Assembly (NCBI RefSeq): GCF_009392895.1
Contig: NZ_CP045489.1
Span: forward strand, 1 to 64,000
DNA length: 64,000 nucleotides
Source of the DNA: Natronorubrum aibiense
GTDB taxonomy: Archaea > Halobacteriota > Halobacteria > Halobacteriales > Natrialbaceae
Direction: 5' to 3'
The notes under the pieces are model-generated. The model worked only from the letters and a program-made list of their open reading frames with translations, was not told where the DNA came from and ran no database searches. Shown in pieces: positions 8,425 through 16,321 of the stretch. Within the stretch, counting starts at the first letter, position 1, and each line of letters begins with the position of its first letter. The position numbers were made by a program, and so were the translations under genes.

Positions 8425-8430
8425 TCCATA

Positions 8431-8462
8431 TCTATATATGGAATGGACTACATGTCGATAAC
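8431..8462 (+). promoter_or_regulatory. Promoter of second orc gene
   Basis: TCTATATATG at 8431-8440 is a good archaeal TATA box centred about 28 nt before the ATG at 8463. This fits leaderless transcription and settles the start among several upstream in-frame possibilities. A degenerate origin box (8405-8424) overlaps the BRE side. Confidence 0.6.
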
Positions 8463-9809
8463 ATGTCTGACGGTGATGAGCAGCAGTCTCTCTCACAGTC
8501 CATCAAAGGCCGTCTTCAAGAGGGGGTTCAGAACTCTGTTTTCAAAGACAAAGGACTCCTTGATCCAGATACCGTCATTGACGAAGACAGGATTGTTGGC
8601 CGTGACCAGCAACTGGACGATATTATCACCTATCTCCGACCGGCGCTTCAAGGTAACCGCCCTCCGAACATGCTTCTCTACGGTCCATCGGGAACGGGCA
8701 AATCGCTCATCATTAACGCAGTCTGTCAGCAAGTTCAGGAGTTGGCAAACGCTCAGGGAGACCGATTCGGTGTAATCAGAGTTAACTGCCAGACTATCAA
8801 GTCTCACGATCGGGCTGTCTATCGACTCGTCGAAAATGCGGCAATCGGAGTCGGTATTGATCCTGGAGTTCCGGAGAGCGGCGTCTCGACTGACCAGAAA
8901 CTGAACCGATTTTACGAAATCTTGAGTGAGAACTTCGACTCTGTTATTATCATCCTTGATGAGGTTGATCTCCTTGTTGGCCGCCAACGTGATCCGAATG
9001 ATGAGCCAGCCTACTCCAAGTTACTCTATCAACTCTCTCGTGCATCTCAGTTAGGTCGAATCGAGGGAGATGTCTCAGTGGCTGCACTCACGAACGATCC
9101 ACGGTTCATGGAGAACCTCGATGGACGGGCGGAGAGCTCGTTTAATCCACAAGATATCGTGTTCTCAGATTACGATGCGAATCAACTACAAGCGATCCTC
9201 GGACGTCGTCGCGACGCTTACCGAGATGATGTCCTCGAGGATGGAATTATCCCACTCAGTTCAGCGTATGCTGCTCAGGATCACGGTGATGCACGGAAAG
9301 CGATCGACCTTTTCCGGAAGGCTGGTGAGATTGCGGATCGCCAAGGCGAAGACAGGGTTCGCGAAGAACACGTTCGAGGCGCTCAAAAAGAAGCTGAGCG
9401 TGACCGCACCCTAACACAAATGCAAGGGCTTTCGACGCAAAAGAAGCTCTCACTCTATGCGACCGCTATCGTTCCTGTCTATTCCTCTCGGAATCTAAAC
9501 GCTATCCCTAGCACTGTCGCGTACCGTGTGTATCAGTATATTACGGATATCTTGGATACTGATGAGAAATCGCGCGATTCTTATCTTCGGTACATGAGCG
9601 AAGCAGAGACCTACAATTTTGTCACGTCTGATAAACGAGGACGAGGCTACGGAAGCGGTGTTCATAAAGAATACACGTTTGTCGATGACCCCGAAGTTGT
9701 TGCTGAAACTCTTCAATCAGACATCCGACTTGAGGAAATCGAGAACGACGAGGATCTAATCAGGTCCGTCGTTAACGCCCAGATAAGTGATTTCTTCGAT
9801 GGAAAATAG
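8463..9809 (+). CDS. orc: Orc1/Cdc6 replication initiator (origin family 2)
   Basis: AAA+ initiator of about 448 residues beginning MSDGDEQQ. Walker A is LLYGPSGTGKS, Walker B is SVIIILDEVDLLVG, with IVFSDYDANQLQAILGRRRD and HGDARKAIDLFRKAGEIA as in the other Orc1/Cdc6 proteins, and a C-terminal winged helix from about 350 (KLSLYATAIVPVYSSR) with a longer acidic tail than the first initiator. The start is fixed by the TATA box at 8431-8440. It is flanked by family-2 boxes on both sides, so gene and origin form one unit independent of the first. Roles: origin binding and helicase loading. Confidence 0.93.
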   Translation: MSDGDEQQSLSQSIKGRLQEGVQNSVFKDKGLLDPDTVIDEDRIVGRDQQLDDIITYLRPALQGNRPPNMLLYGPSGTGKSLIINAVCQQVQELANAQGDRFGVIRVNCQTIKSHDRAVYRLVENAAIGVGIDPGVPESGVSTDQKLNRFYEILSENFDSVIIILDEVDLLVGRQRDPNDEPAYSKLLYQLSRASQLGRIEGDVSVAALTNDPRFMENLDGRAESSFNPQDIVFSDYDANQLQAILGRRRDAYRDDVLEDGIIPLSSAYAAQDHGDARKAIDLFRKAGEIADRQGEDRVREEHVRGAQKEAERDRTLTQMQGLSTQKKLSLYATAIVPVYSSRNLNAIPSTVAYRVYQYITDILDTDEKSRDSYLRYMSEAETYNFVTSDKRGRGYGSGVHKEYTFVDDPEVVAETLQSDIRLEEIENDEDLIRSVVNAQISDFFDGK

Positions 9810-9838
9810 CTGGAAGACCATTTGATACCGTCTCCTAT

Positions 9839-9977
9839 TTCATATCGCACACGGGGTGTGGGAGGACCATAGAAATTGTTTGTCCAGATAGGTATGTCTG
9901 ACAGTGATATACAATATTTCATATCGCACACGGGGTCCCTTCTTCAAAATCTGTGAATTCACTTCGCACACGGGGTG
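9839..9977. repeat. Origin boxes, family 2, downstream cluster
   Basis: Three same-strand boxes follow the orc stop: 9839-9858 (TTCATATCGCACACGGGGTG), 9918-9937 (ends GGGGTC) and 9958-9977 (TTCACTTCGCACACGGGGTG). Together with the upstream set there are eight copies around one initiator gene. Confidence 0.85.
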
Positions 9978-10045
9978 GTCGGATCAAGAACTCTCGTGAA
10001 CCACATAGCCTACTTACCTGCTTTCACTAGTCCCTTGAAAACGAG

Positions 10046-10775
10046 TGCTTAGTGTAGCTTCAACCGTGAACTTGTGAGTACATCATCCTACGATCAAACT
10101 GCCAGTTCCAATTCATTTTTCTGAAGCCCTGCAAGATACACAGCGCGAATGTCGCACGTTATTTGACTCGATCTACGAAAGGTAGTGACCGGTCATCATA
10201 TCTGCTTGTGTGATGTTCGATAATTCTTACCACGTTAGGGACAGTCACTTTTTTCCTGTCTCTTGTGGGGAGCCTATGGACGAGTACTTCACCGTCTTGT
10301 CGGACATCCAGCGTCGTCAGATACTGGTTGAATTACTTGACCGTTCTCCACGGGCAGATGGTGGTGAACCACTACCAGAACTCACTGGCGATTCTGCGAA
10401 AGGATCAGAGATGATGGTAACTCATAATCACCTTCCTCGGTTAGCAGAAGCTGATTTCATCGTCTGGGATCAGGAGACAGACGAAGTGGCAAAAGGCCCC
10501 AGATTCGAGGAAATCAGACCTCTCCTTGAGCTTATCGACAGTCATGCTGGTGAATTACCTGAAGAGTGGATTTGAGATCTCTGACTTTCTTTCACCAGTT
10601 GATTCGCATGTGTAGTGTGCAGATGGTATACCGCTTTCGCCGTTAAACAAACGAAGCCATCGTGTTGTACTCATCCTCTAAGTCTTGCACGCTATTACTG
10701 TCAGTTCACAGTTCAAATCTGCCACTGCACGGATGCTGATACTCACAAGTCAAAGGTTGAAACACCACTTAGCGC
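10046..10775. mobile_element. Repeat-bounded cassette 1 (A - HTH gene - B)
   Basis: Flank A (10046-10195, starting AGTGTAGCTTCAACCGTGAA) is nearly identical to the reverse complement of 26350-26456, and its inner end to 25838-25895. Flank B (about 10595-10775, inward from the right) is nearly identical to the reverse complement of 23917-24100. The outer tips of A and B resemble each other as inverted repeats (TTCAACC, ACTTGTGAGTA, CATCC). Between them lies one HTH gene. The same A and B bound a different cargo at 23.9-26.5 kb. No transposase is visible. No other gene is seen in 9980-10270 or 10580-10940. Confidence 0.6.
10276..10575 (+). CDS. Small winged-HTH regulator (DUF7344-like)
   Basis: About 99 residues starting MDEYFTVLSDIQRRQILVEL, the typical opening of haloarchaeal DUF7344-like winged-helix proteins, with recognition-helix region MMVTHNHLPRLAEADFIVWD. 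An in-frame ATG at 10210 would add 22 residues with no family likeness, so 10276 is preferred. It is probably a DNA-binding regulator of unknown target. It is the only gene of the cassette bounded by repeats A and B. Confidence 0.7.
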   Translation: MDEYFTVLSDIQRRQILVELLDRSPRADGGEPLPELTGDSAKGSEMMVTHNHLPRLAEADFIVWDQETDEVAKGPRFEEIRPLLELIDSHAGELPEEWI

Positions 10776-10942
10776 ACTATATGTCAGCTAATACACTATG
10801 ACACCCCCCGAAGATTCTCTTCTGCTGCCAAGTCGATATCGTTTAAGGATATTTTCATTACTGCTTAAAATAATATATTTGAGTATTTCCTCCGGAAATA
10901 CGGTGTGTCTCTCGCTCCATAGCGTTCCGTGTCATCGGTCGA

Positions 10943-11134
10943 TCACCACAACATTAAGATTTGTACCATCTGGTCCAGCGACCGCTTTGCACGCTCGAGT
11001 TCACGGTTCTCTCGCTGAGCCTGTCGCTCGAGCAGTTCGGCTCGCCGACACCGTTCACGAGCGACGTCATCAACGCTGTCCTTGTCACTGATCGTGAAGT
11101 GCTTGCGACGGTGATCGATTTGCTCGAGCATCAG
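10943..11134 (-). CDS. Small basic/acidic helical protein of the LEQIDHR family
   Basis: From ATG 11134: MLEQIDHRRKHFTISDKDSV, then DDVARERCRRAELLERQAQ and an ELERAK-type charged helix. An in-frame ATG at 11164 would extend it by 10 residues. It is a near match to 14984-15184 and to the decayed copy at 5665-5877. In the 14984 copy a zinc-finger gene precedes it; here that partner is missing. It may be a 5'-truncated unit. The C-terminal region is predicted as coiled helix. Function unknown. Confidence 0.5.
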   Translation of the reverse strand: MMLEQIDHRRKHFTISDKDSVDDVARERCRRAELLERQAQRENRELERAKRSLDQMVQILMLW

Positions 11135-11224
11135 TGCCAATCGTCGAGACACCTGTATCGCCACTCATCACACTACTGTTTTCAGTAAACCGTTGTTATC
11201 CAGTTCCACCGACCCAAATGAGGA

Positions 11225-11548
11225 CTAACTCTCCGAATCGACTGGACCTTTGTACTTCGACTTAATCTTCTCACCCTCTCTCCACTGCCAGTAGTAGTAG
11301 CGATTGTCGTTGATCTCCTTCACCGTGATCGTTGCCTTCGATGGGACATCATCCGGAAAATCCTCTGATCGCTCTTCGACCACCTCGTTCTCTTCGTTTT
11401 CTGTTAGTCGTGCCTCTCGCTCACGGTATTCAGCGAGCTCTTTGGAGTACCTAGCGACGTGCCGAAGGAGTTTGGGCGAGAAATCGTCAAATGTTTCGAG
11501 GATGCCGGTGGGAAGTTCTTGCGGGGGTGTCGGTGGCTCACAGGACAT
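11225..11548 (-). CDS. Haloarchaeal DUF6788-like protein (107 aa)
   Basis: MSCEPPTPPQELPTGILETF, a charged helical middle (YSKELAEYREREARLTENEE), and a C-terminal strand-rich module KATITVKEINDNRYYYWQWR followed by EGEKIKSKYKGPV. This resembles the DUF6788 module of small haloarchaeal plasmid proteins, a hypothesis from memory. It is a single gene with no operon partner in range. Function unknown. Confidence 0.6.
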   Translation of the reverse strand: MSCEPPTPPQELPTGILETFDDFSPKLLRHVARYSKELAEYREREARLTENEENEVVEERSEDFPDDVPSKATITVKEINDNRYYYWQWREGEKIKSKYKGPVDSES

Positions 11549-11697
11549 GGTAACTCAATCTGTGTTAACCAACAAAGAACGTCAACAGTATAATGCCGTT
11601 GGTTAAGAATGTTCCTTGTCGTTCTCTCTCAACTCTCTCTTCTGGAGTAACACTACTCGAAACTCATTTATAAATAGGTTACGTACTATGTTACAAC

Positions 11698-12624
11698 GTG
11701 CTGCGACGAATCGAACTCGAGGTCCTCGCTACCGTCGAACGTGGCGATACGATCTCGGAGCTCGCGACGAAGCTCGACCACAGCGAGAGTTACCTCTCTC
11801 GTGCTGTCGCAGACCTCGCTGAGAAGGGGTTGGTCTACACGGAGCGAGACGGCCGCCGGAAACGAGTCATCTCCTCGGATTCTCGGGCTGTTGAAATATA
11901 CCAGGATTTCGTCCGCCAGCACTCTCACATCGACTTTCCCGAGTTGTTGACGGGCAAAGCCCTCGAGGTACTTTACTACCTCGACCAGCCACAGACCGTT
12001 GCTGACGTCGCCGAACGGAGCGGCAACTACCGCAACACCGTCAACCGTATTCTCAAACGGCTGCGAGACCGTGGCCTCGTCGGTATCGATGACAGCCACT
12101 ACCACTTCAACGGTGACTTCGACCGACTGCACGAGTTTGCTCGCGAACTTGCGCACCATCTCCATCGACAGCGCCTCGAATCGGTTGCGCCGAACGGGAC
12201 GATTCTCTGGGAGGGCTATGACGAATTTCTCGCACAAACGACAACGGAGATTGACGCCGAACACTTCCATGAGACCGGGCTTGCGCGGTTTGCGACCTTC
12301 GATCTCCAGTTCCTGCTGACCCGCCACCGATACTACCTCTATTCTGAGGGCCTAGAGGAAGTCTCGCCGGCGGAGCTCTGCTGTCACACGTTGCTGATCG
12401 ATGACGGGCCCCGCCACCGCTCGTACTGTCTCCTGTTGCTCAGCCACGCCGATGTCGACGTGAGTGACCTCCGAGAGCAAGCCGAAAAATACGGCCTCGA
12501 AGACGAAATCGACACCCTACTCCAATATATCGAGACGAAGGGGGCAGTCGACAGCAATCGCCTCCCCGAGTGGGACGAGTTCCAAGAGCTAGCTGCTGAC
12601 TACGAGGTGAACTTACCCCAATGA
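11698..12624 (+). CDS. Double winged-HTH protein, candidate antitoxin/repressor
   Basis: 308 residues from a GTG at 11698; TTTATAAATAGG at 11667-11678 is a TATA box about 26 nt upstream, so a leaderless GTG start is likely. Two HTH segments are visible: DTISELATKLDHSESYLSRA (about 18-37) with a wing ERDGRRKRV, and QTVADVAERSGNYRNTVNRI (about 97-116). The C-terminal half (EIDAEHFHETGLARFATFDL onward) is of unknown fold. It overlaps the following nucleotidyltransferase by 4 nt (ATGA). The pair recalls AbiEi/AbiEii-type modules, in which an HTH protein represses and neutralises a nucleotidyltransferase; this is an inference. Confidence 0.75.
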   Translation: MLRRIELEVLATVERGDTISELATKLDHSESYLSRAVADLAEKGLVYTERDGRRKRVISSDSRAVEIYQDFVRQHSHIDFPELLTGKALEVLYYLDQPQTVADVAERSGNYRNTVNRILKRLRDRGLVGIDDSHYHFNGDFDRLHEFARELAHHLHRQRLESVAPNGTILWEGYDEFLAQTTTEIDAEHFHETGLARFATFDLQFLLTRHRYYLYSEGLEEVSPAELCCHTLLIDDGPRHRSYCLLLLSHADVDVSDLREQAEKYGLEDEIDTLLQYIETKGAVDSNRLPEWDEFQELAADYEVNLPQ

Positions 12625-13424
12625 GACCAACTTTCGGACGCGAGTACATCGAGAACGAGTTCAAACGAATCGCAGATGGACTATCTGACAAGCTCACAGT
12701 CTACCTGATCGGTGGTGGCGCGATGTCGTTGCGTGACCTCAAGGGGGCGACGAAGGATATCGACCTGGTCGTCGCCGACGGTGACGCATACGGCCAGCTG
12801 TGGGCTGTCCTGATGGATCTCGGGTATGCGGAGATACAATCACTGGACGCCGATTACCGGGCGCTGGGCGCAACCAGCTGCGTCGAGAACGCTGATAGGT
12901 GTCGGATCGACATCTTCAACCAGCAGGTCGCGAACAAGCTCGTGCTGACTGAGGGGATGCGGGAACGCAGCGAGTCGTTCCTCGCGACCGATCAACTGAC
13001 CGTCCGCCTAGTCAGCAACGAGGATATCTTCCTGTTCAAGTCGGTCGCAGGGCGGGACGACGACATTGAAGACATGAATATGCTCGTGCAGACTGGCCTC
13101 AACTACGACGTCGTCCGAGGTGAACTCGAGGCACAGATCGACTGCCTCGGTGACGACCAGTTTGCCACCTTCACGAATGAGGCCTTGGTTGACCTCGAGG
13201 AGCAGTACGGAGTGACCACGCCGATCGAGGACCGCGTCCAGGAGCTGACAAACCGATACTATCGCGGGCTCGAAATCCTTCAGATACTTGATGAACCGAT
13301 GACCGTCGACGAATTAGCGGCTGACCTCCACCTCGAAATCACGGAGATCAGAGAGCGAATCTCGTATCTCGAGGAGTTCGACCGCGTCATTTGGGATGAT
13401 AAGAGTGTTTGTTTGGTCGAGTAG
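12621..13424 (+). CDS. Nucleotidyltransferase (DUF6036-like), candidate toxin
   Basis: 267 residues with the nucleotidyltransferase signature GGGAMSLRDLKGATKDIDLV (GG, then the D-x-D motif KDIDLVV) at about 32-52 and a possible third acidic residue in RCRIDIFN (about 95). The C-terminal 60 residues form a small winged-helix-like segment (MTVDELAADLHLEITEIRER). The start overlaps the stop of the HTH gene, so it is translationally coupled. As a guess it transfers nucleotides to RNA or protein; it could also be a housekeeping nucleotidyltransferase fused to HTH. The gene ends 8 nt before the right end of tnpB element 2. Confidence 0.75.
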   Translation: MRPTFGREYIENEFKRIADGLSDKLTVYLIGGGAMSLRDLKGATKDIDLVVADGDAYGQLWAVLMDLGYAEIQSLDADYRALGATSCVENADRCRIDIFNQQVANKLVLTEGMRERSESFLATDQLTVRLVSNEDIFLFKSVAGRDDDIEDMNMLVQTGLNYDVVRGELEAQIDCLGDDQFATFTNEALVDLEEQYGVTTPIEDRVQELTNRYYRGLEILQILDEPMTVDELAADLHLEITEIRERISYLEEFDRVIWDDKSVCLVE

Positions 13425-13487
13425 GATTTGACATCCTCCACACGACTGAAGTCGTGGGATTCCCGACCGCCGTTGGGATATTGTGGT

Positions 13488-14823
13488 TTACGACGTGACC
13501 TGTTCTTGAGGCGCGAACGCACCAGTTTCCTTCTCAAATAGGTACGTCGATGGCTGTGCCAACCAGCCGTTACTCCTATCTCCACCATCCGTGGCGGGAC
13601 TCGGAGATACTTTCTGTCGGATGTTCTCAGCACCATTCACGTCCGCGTTCGCCACCGTGGCGCACTCATCACAAACGTATAACCCGCGCTCAACACGGTT
13701 CGCCTTGCGTTCCCGACCACAGCACGAACACGACTTTGACGTATTGCGCTCTGAGACCTGCTTAAGAGTGATTTCTTCCATCTCGGCCTTGTATTCGAGT
13801 AGATCGGTGAACCGGTCGAACGCCCACGAGTGCAGGTCGAGATTGCCGTGTCTCCCCCAATTCTTCGACTCACCATTCTCCCCGTCCTCGCGGATGCCAG
13901 AGAGGTCGCCAATCACGATGGTTCCAACCCCCTCGTCCACACATCGTTCAACGATGTGCTTGGAGAGCGTGTGGAAGTAGTGGGTGCGGCGAGCCGATTT
14001 TTTCTGGTTCAATCGCGTGGCCTGCTCGGAGTCCGTGTCGTCACACTGAGCAATCCGTTTGCTGAAGTAGTAGTCGTCTTGCTTCAGGCAGTTGAGCGGA
14101 TACAACTCGGCGTGGCCGTCCTCGTAGGCGAGGGCGGCGAAGTTGGTGATGCCGAGGTCAATGCCCACGGTCTTCTCACCAGGTGATTCAGCAACTTCTA
14201 CCTCGGCTTTGCAGACGAAGTGGAGTTCCCACTCGTTACCCGTCCAGACGCCCCTGACTTGTTGGATGCTCTCCACGTTGGAGAGGTCGACGTCGGGGCG
14301 GGTCTGGTACTCGCAGAGGATGAAATCCGACCAGTAGTCTTTCAGATTCGACCCCTTTGAGAGTCGAACGCGGTTGTACTGGGTGTCGAGCTTGAAGCCG
14401 GCGGCTTTGAAGGTGACTGTGCTTCGTGGGTGTTCGTCGCCGTATTTGCGGTAGCCGGGCGGGTTCGCTCGCGTGTCTCCGTTGCGTCGTTTGCCGTACC
14501 AACTGTTGAACGCCTCAGCGAATTCTTGAAGGACTCGCTGTGCTCAATGAGCGAAGCTCATTGGCATCACGAGACGGCTTCGCCGTCTCGAACGAACTTG
14601 ACTGAGAATTCAGGTCATCATAGCGTTTGTGCGACTTCAGGTACGCGGTGAGTTCGTCGTGTTCAGGGATGTAGCCGATTTCATCCCAGACGCGACTGAT
14701 TGTCCACCGTCCGACGTTCCAGAGTTTCGAGGCGGCGAATCCGAGCGAATCAAGATCGTCGGACACCTGTTTCTGGTTCCTGACGGAAGCAGTGTAGGTG
14801 CGAGTGACGACCTGTTTCGCCAT
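13488..14823 (-). pseudogene. tnpB: tnpB of element 2 (split by twin-hairpin insert)
   Basis: The N-terminal part (MAKQVVTRTYTASVRNQKQV, from 14823) stays in frame through LGFAASKLWNVGRW, then meets a ~55-nt insert at about 14541-14595 and a stop soon after. The C-terminal part, from the insert to 13488, keeps RuvC aspartate VGIDLGITNF, glutamate region IVIGDLSGI, zinc finger CSCCGR...CDECAT and NADVNGAENI. Apart from the insert all catalytic features are present, so removal of the 55 nt would restore a full-length TnpB. Confidence 0.85.
14541..14595. repeat. Twin-hairpin insert, copy 4 (inside tnpB 2)
   Basis: Hairpin CAATGAGC-GAA-GCTCATTG (14545-14563), spacer GCATCA, hairpin CGAGACGGC-TTC-GCCGTCTCG (14570-14590). 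It sits at the same codon position as in element 1 and is nearly identical in sequence; only the loop of the second hairpin is reversed (TTC against GAA). Confidence 0.8.
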
Positions 14824-14983
14824 ACATAACCTATGTAGACAAACCTACTTGAAGGGATGGATTATGCAGCGTGGAATATCCTGCTATGCCATCGAACGGT
14901 GGACTGTGTAGTGGGTTGTCGGATTCATCCCACGACTGAAGTCGTGGGCTTTCTCCTCGATGTTCTGTAACTCTTGTCCGCTT

Positions 14984-15184
14984 TTATCGCTCGAGTACCT
15001 CAACGTCGGGGTGTTTCCCAGCGGGACCGGCAACCACTTTTGCACGCTCGAGTTCACGGAGCTCTCGCTGAGCCTGTCGTTCGAGCAGTTCGGCTCGCCG
15101 ACACCGTTCACGAGCGACGTCGTCGACAACGTCCTCGCCACCGATCGTGAAACGCTTGCCACGGTGATCGATCTGCTCGAACAT
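14984..15184 (-). CDS. LEQIDHR-family small protein
   Basis: 66 residues: MFEQIDHRGKRFTIGGEDVV, DDVARERCRRAELLERQAQR, ELRELERAK. The ATG overlaps the stop of the zinc-finger gene upstream (TGATG), so the two form a coupled pair. A related single gene is at 10943-11134 and a decayed pair at 5665-5877. The central segment is a likely amphipathic or coiled helix. Function unknown. Confidence 0.55.
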   Translation of the reverse strand: MFEQIDHRGKRFTIGGEDVVDDVARERCRRAELLERQAQRELRELERAKVVAGPAGKHPDVEVLER

Positions 15185-15348
15185 CAGTACCGATCCTCGG
15201 CTTCATCCACTACGGCATCTCGGGCGTCTGCTTGGAGGTGCTCGTAGCGGACCTCACAGCTGTCCGAACAGAACCGACCAGAATATCCTGCCCGATCGCG
15301 AGTAGGTTCTGAACACGTCGGCATTCGGCACTCATCTCGGTCGGTCAT
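15184..15348 (-). CDS. Small zinc-finger protein (54 aa)
   Basis: Starts MTDRDECRMPTC at 15348 and has two cysteine pairs: CRMPTC (C7-x4-C12) and CSDSC (C27-x3-C31) in GRFCSDSCEVRYEHLQADA, a treble-clef-like zinc site, then a short helix to the stop at 15184. It is translationally coupled to the LEQIDHR gene through a TGATG overlap. It is too short for many gene callers. Likely nucleic-acid or protein binding; no named family is certain. Confidence 0.6.
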   Translation of the reverse strand: MTDRDECRMPTCSEPTRDRAGYSGRFCSDSCEVRYEHLQADARDAVVDEAEDRY

Positions 15349-15505
15349 CTGGCGATCCCTCGATTCAGGAACTGAGTCGTTTCAATGCTCGTCAGCGCGA
15401 TTGCTGTCTCTCTTTGTCTCATGGGTTGCTGCGGTGGACTCCTTTCGAGCCCTCGCACCCTTCCGGGGGATACAAACCGTCTCGAGTGACGAGGTCGATC
15501 GACAG

Positions 15506-16066
15506 TCAGCGGCTGAACGTGCCATCCGGCGTAGGGACAAGTCCCGTGCGGATCTCGAGGTCGACACGGCGAAGATGCTTGCAGCCGTTGTCTAGCTGAC
15601 GCTGCTCGAAATCAGGACAGGTATACGTTGTTGCCTCGATATCGACGTCGTAGGTAGCACCGCTCTCACTCTCGACCTCGTAGATCGGGCCCATTGTCCC
15701 AAAGCGGACGTCCAACTCTTCGTTCAGTGCACAGCGAGTTCGTGGATCGTCAACTGAGTAGCCACCTGCCTTGAGGGCAGTCGGCGGTTGGGAGTTCTCG
15801 CAGGGGGTGGTGAACTCGTCGCGATGGTTGCGCTTTTGGCCGCACTTCCTGCAACGCCAGTAGCGTGTCCGATACTCGTAGCCATCGGTGAGGTCAATTT
15901 CGTACGGTGTTGGCTCTGTGCCCGGCAGCCATTCATCGATCGCGACGAGTTCGTGTCCGTTCAGTCGGGCAACATCTCCTGGATAGTTGCGGTTGCGGTC
16001 GCTCGCGTACTCGTTTGTCGATCGATCTCGATGCGGGTCGCTCTCGGGTGGTCGATCTGTACTCAT
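15506..16066 (-). CDS. SWIM-type zinc-finger protein
   Basis: 186 residues. An N-terminal C-x2-C pair (RYWRCRKCGQKRNHRDEF) probably binds zinc, together with CEN downstream. The C-terminus has a SWIM-like signature TYTCPDFEQRQ...GCKHLRRVD. The SWIM consensus is C-x-C-xn-C-x-H; here the first cysteine is tyrosine (TTYTC). The truncated relative at 54315-54657 reads ATCTCPDFEQ and keeps both cysteines. SWIM domains bind DNA or proteins and often occur in plasmid and transposon proteins. Flanking 3' DNA (15410-15500) is also shared with the second copy. Confidence 0.65.
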   Translation of the reverse strand: MSTDRPPESDPHRDRSTNEYASDRNRNYPGDVARLNGHELVAIDEWLPGTEPTPYEIDLTDGYEYRTRYWRCRKCGQKRNHRDEFTTPCENSQPPTALKAGGYSVDDPRTRCALNEELDVRFGTMGPIYEVESESGATYDVDIEATTYTCPDFEQRQLDNGCKHLRRVDLEIRTGLVPTPDGTFSR

Positions 16067-16321
16067 TCGTGGCCTCGAGGCACACGAGTATGCGCCTCAC
16101 CCTCTCAGGCGCAGAAAAACTGACGGGCCGCTTTATCACCATTAGCTTATCTGTCGATTTTGAAGTATATCGAGGCGAATGCCACGGAGGATTTCTCTTC
16201 GATTCTCTGTAACGAGTGAACGCAGCCGTTTTTTCAGCGGAGAAAAGAACAGCTAGGGAGAATACTTAATCGACGGTTCACTCTCGAAATCCAACGGTCG
16301 ATATGGAACCGTCCTGGTTTC

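Larger units (their letters stand above)
13432..14962 (-). mobile_element. IS1341-type element 2 (tnpB only, degenerate)
   Basis: Right end 13432-13470: TGACATCCTCCACACGACTG with hairpin CACGACTGAAGTCGTG and GGATTCCCGACCGCC. Left end about 14915-14962: TGTCGGATTCATCCCACG with hairpin CCCACGACTGAAGTCGTGGG. It is closely related to element 1. It inserted directly after the nucleotidyltransferase gene. No tnpA. Confidence 0.75.
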
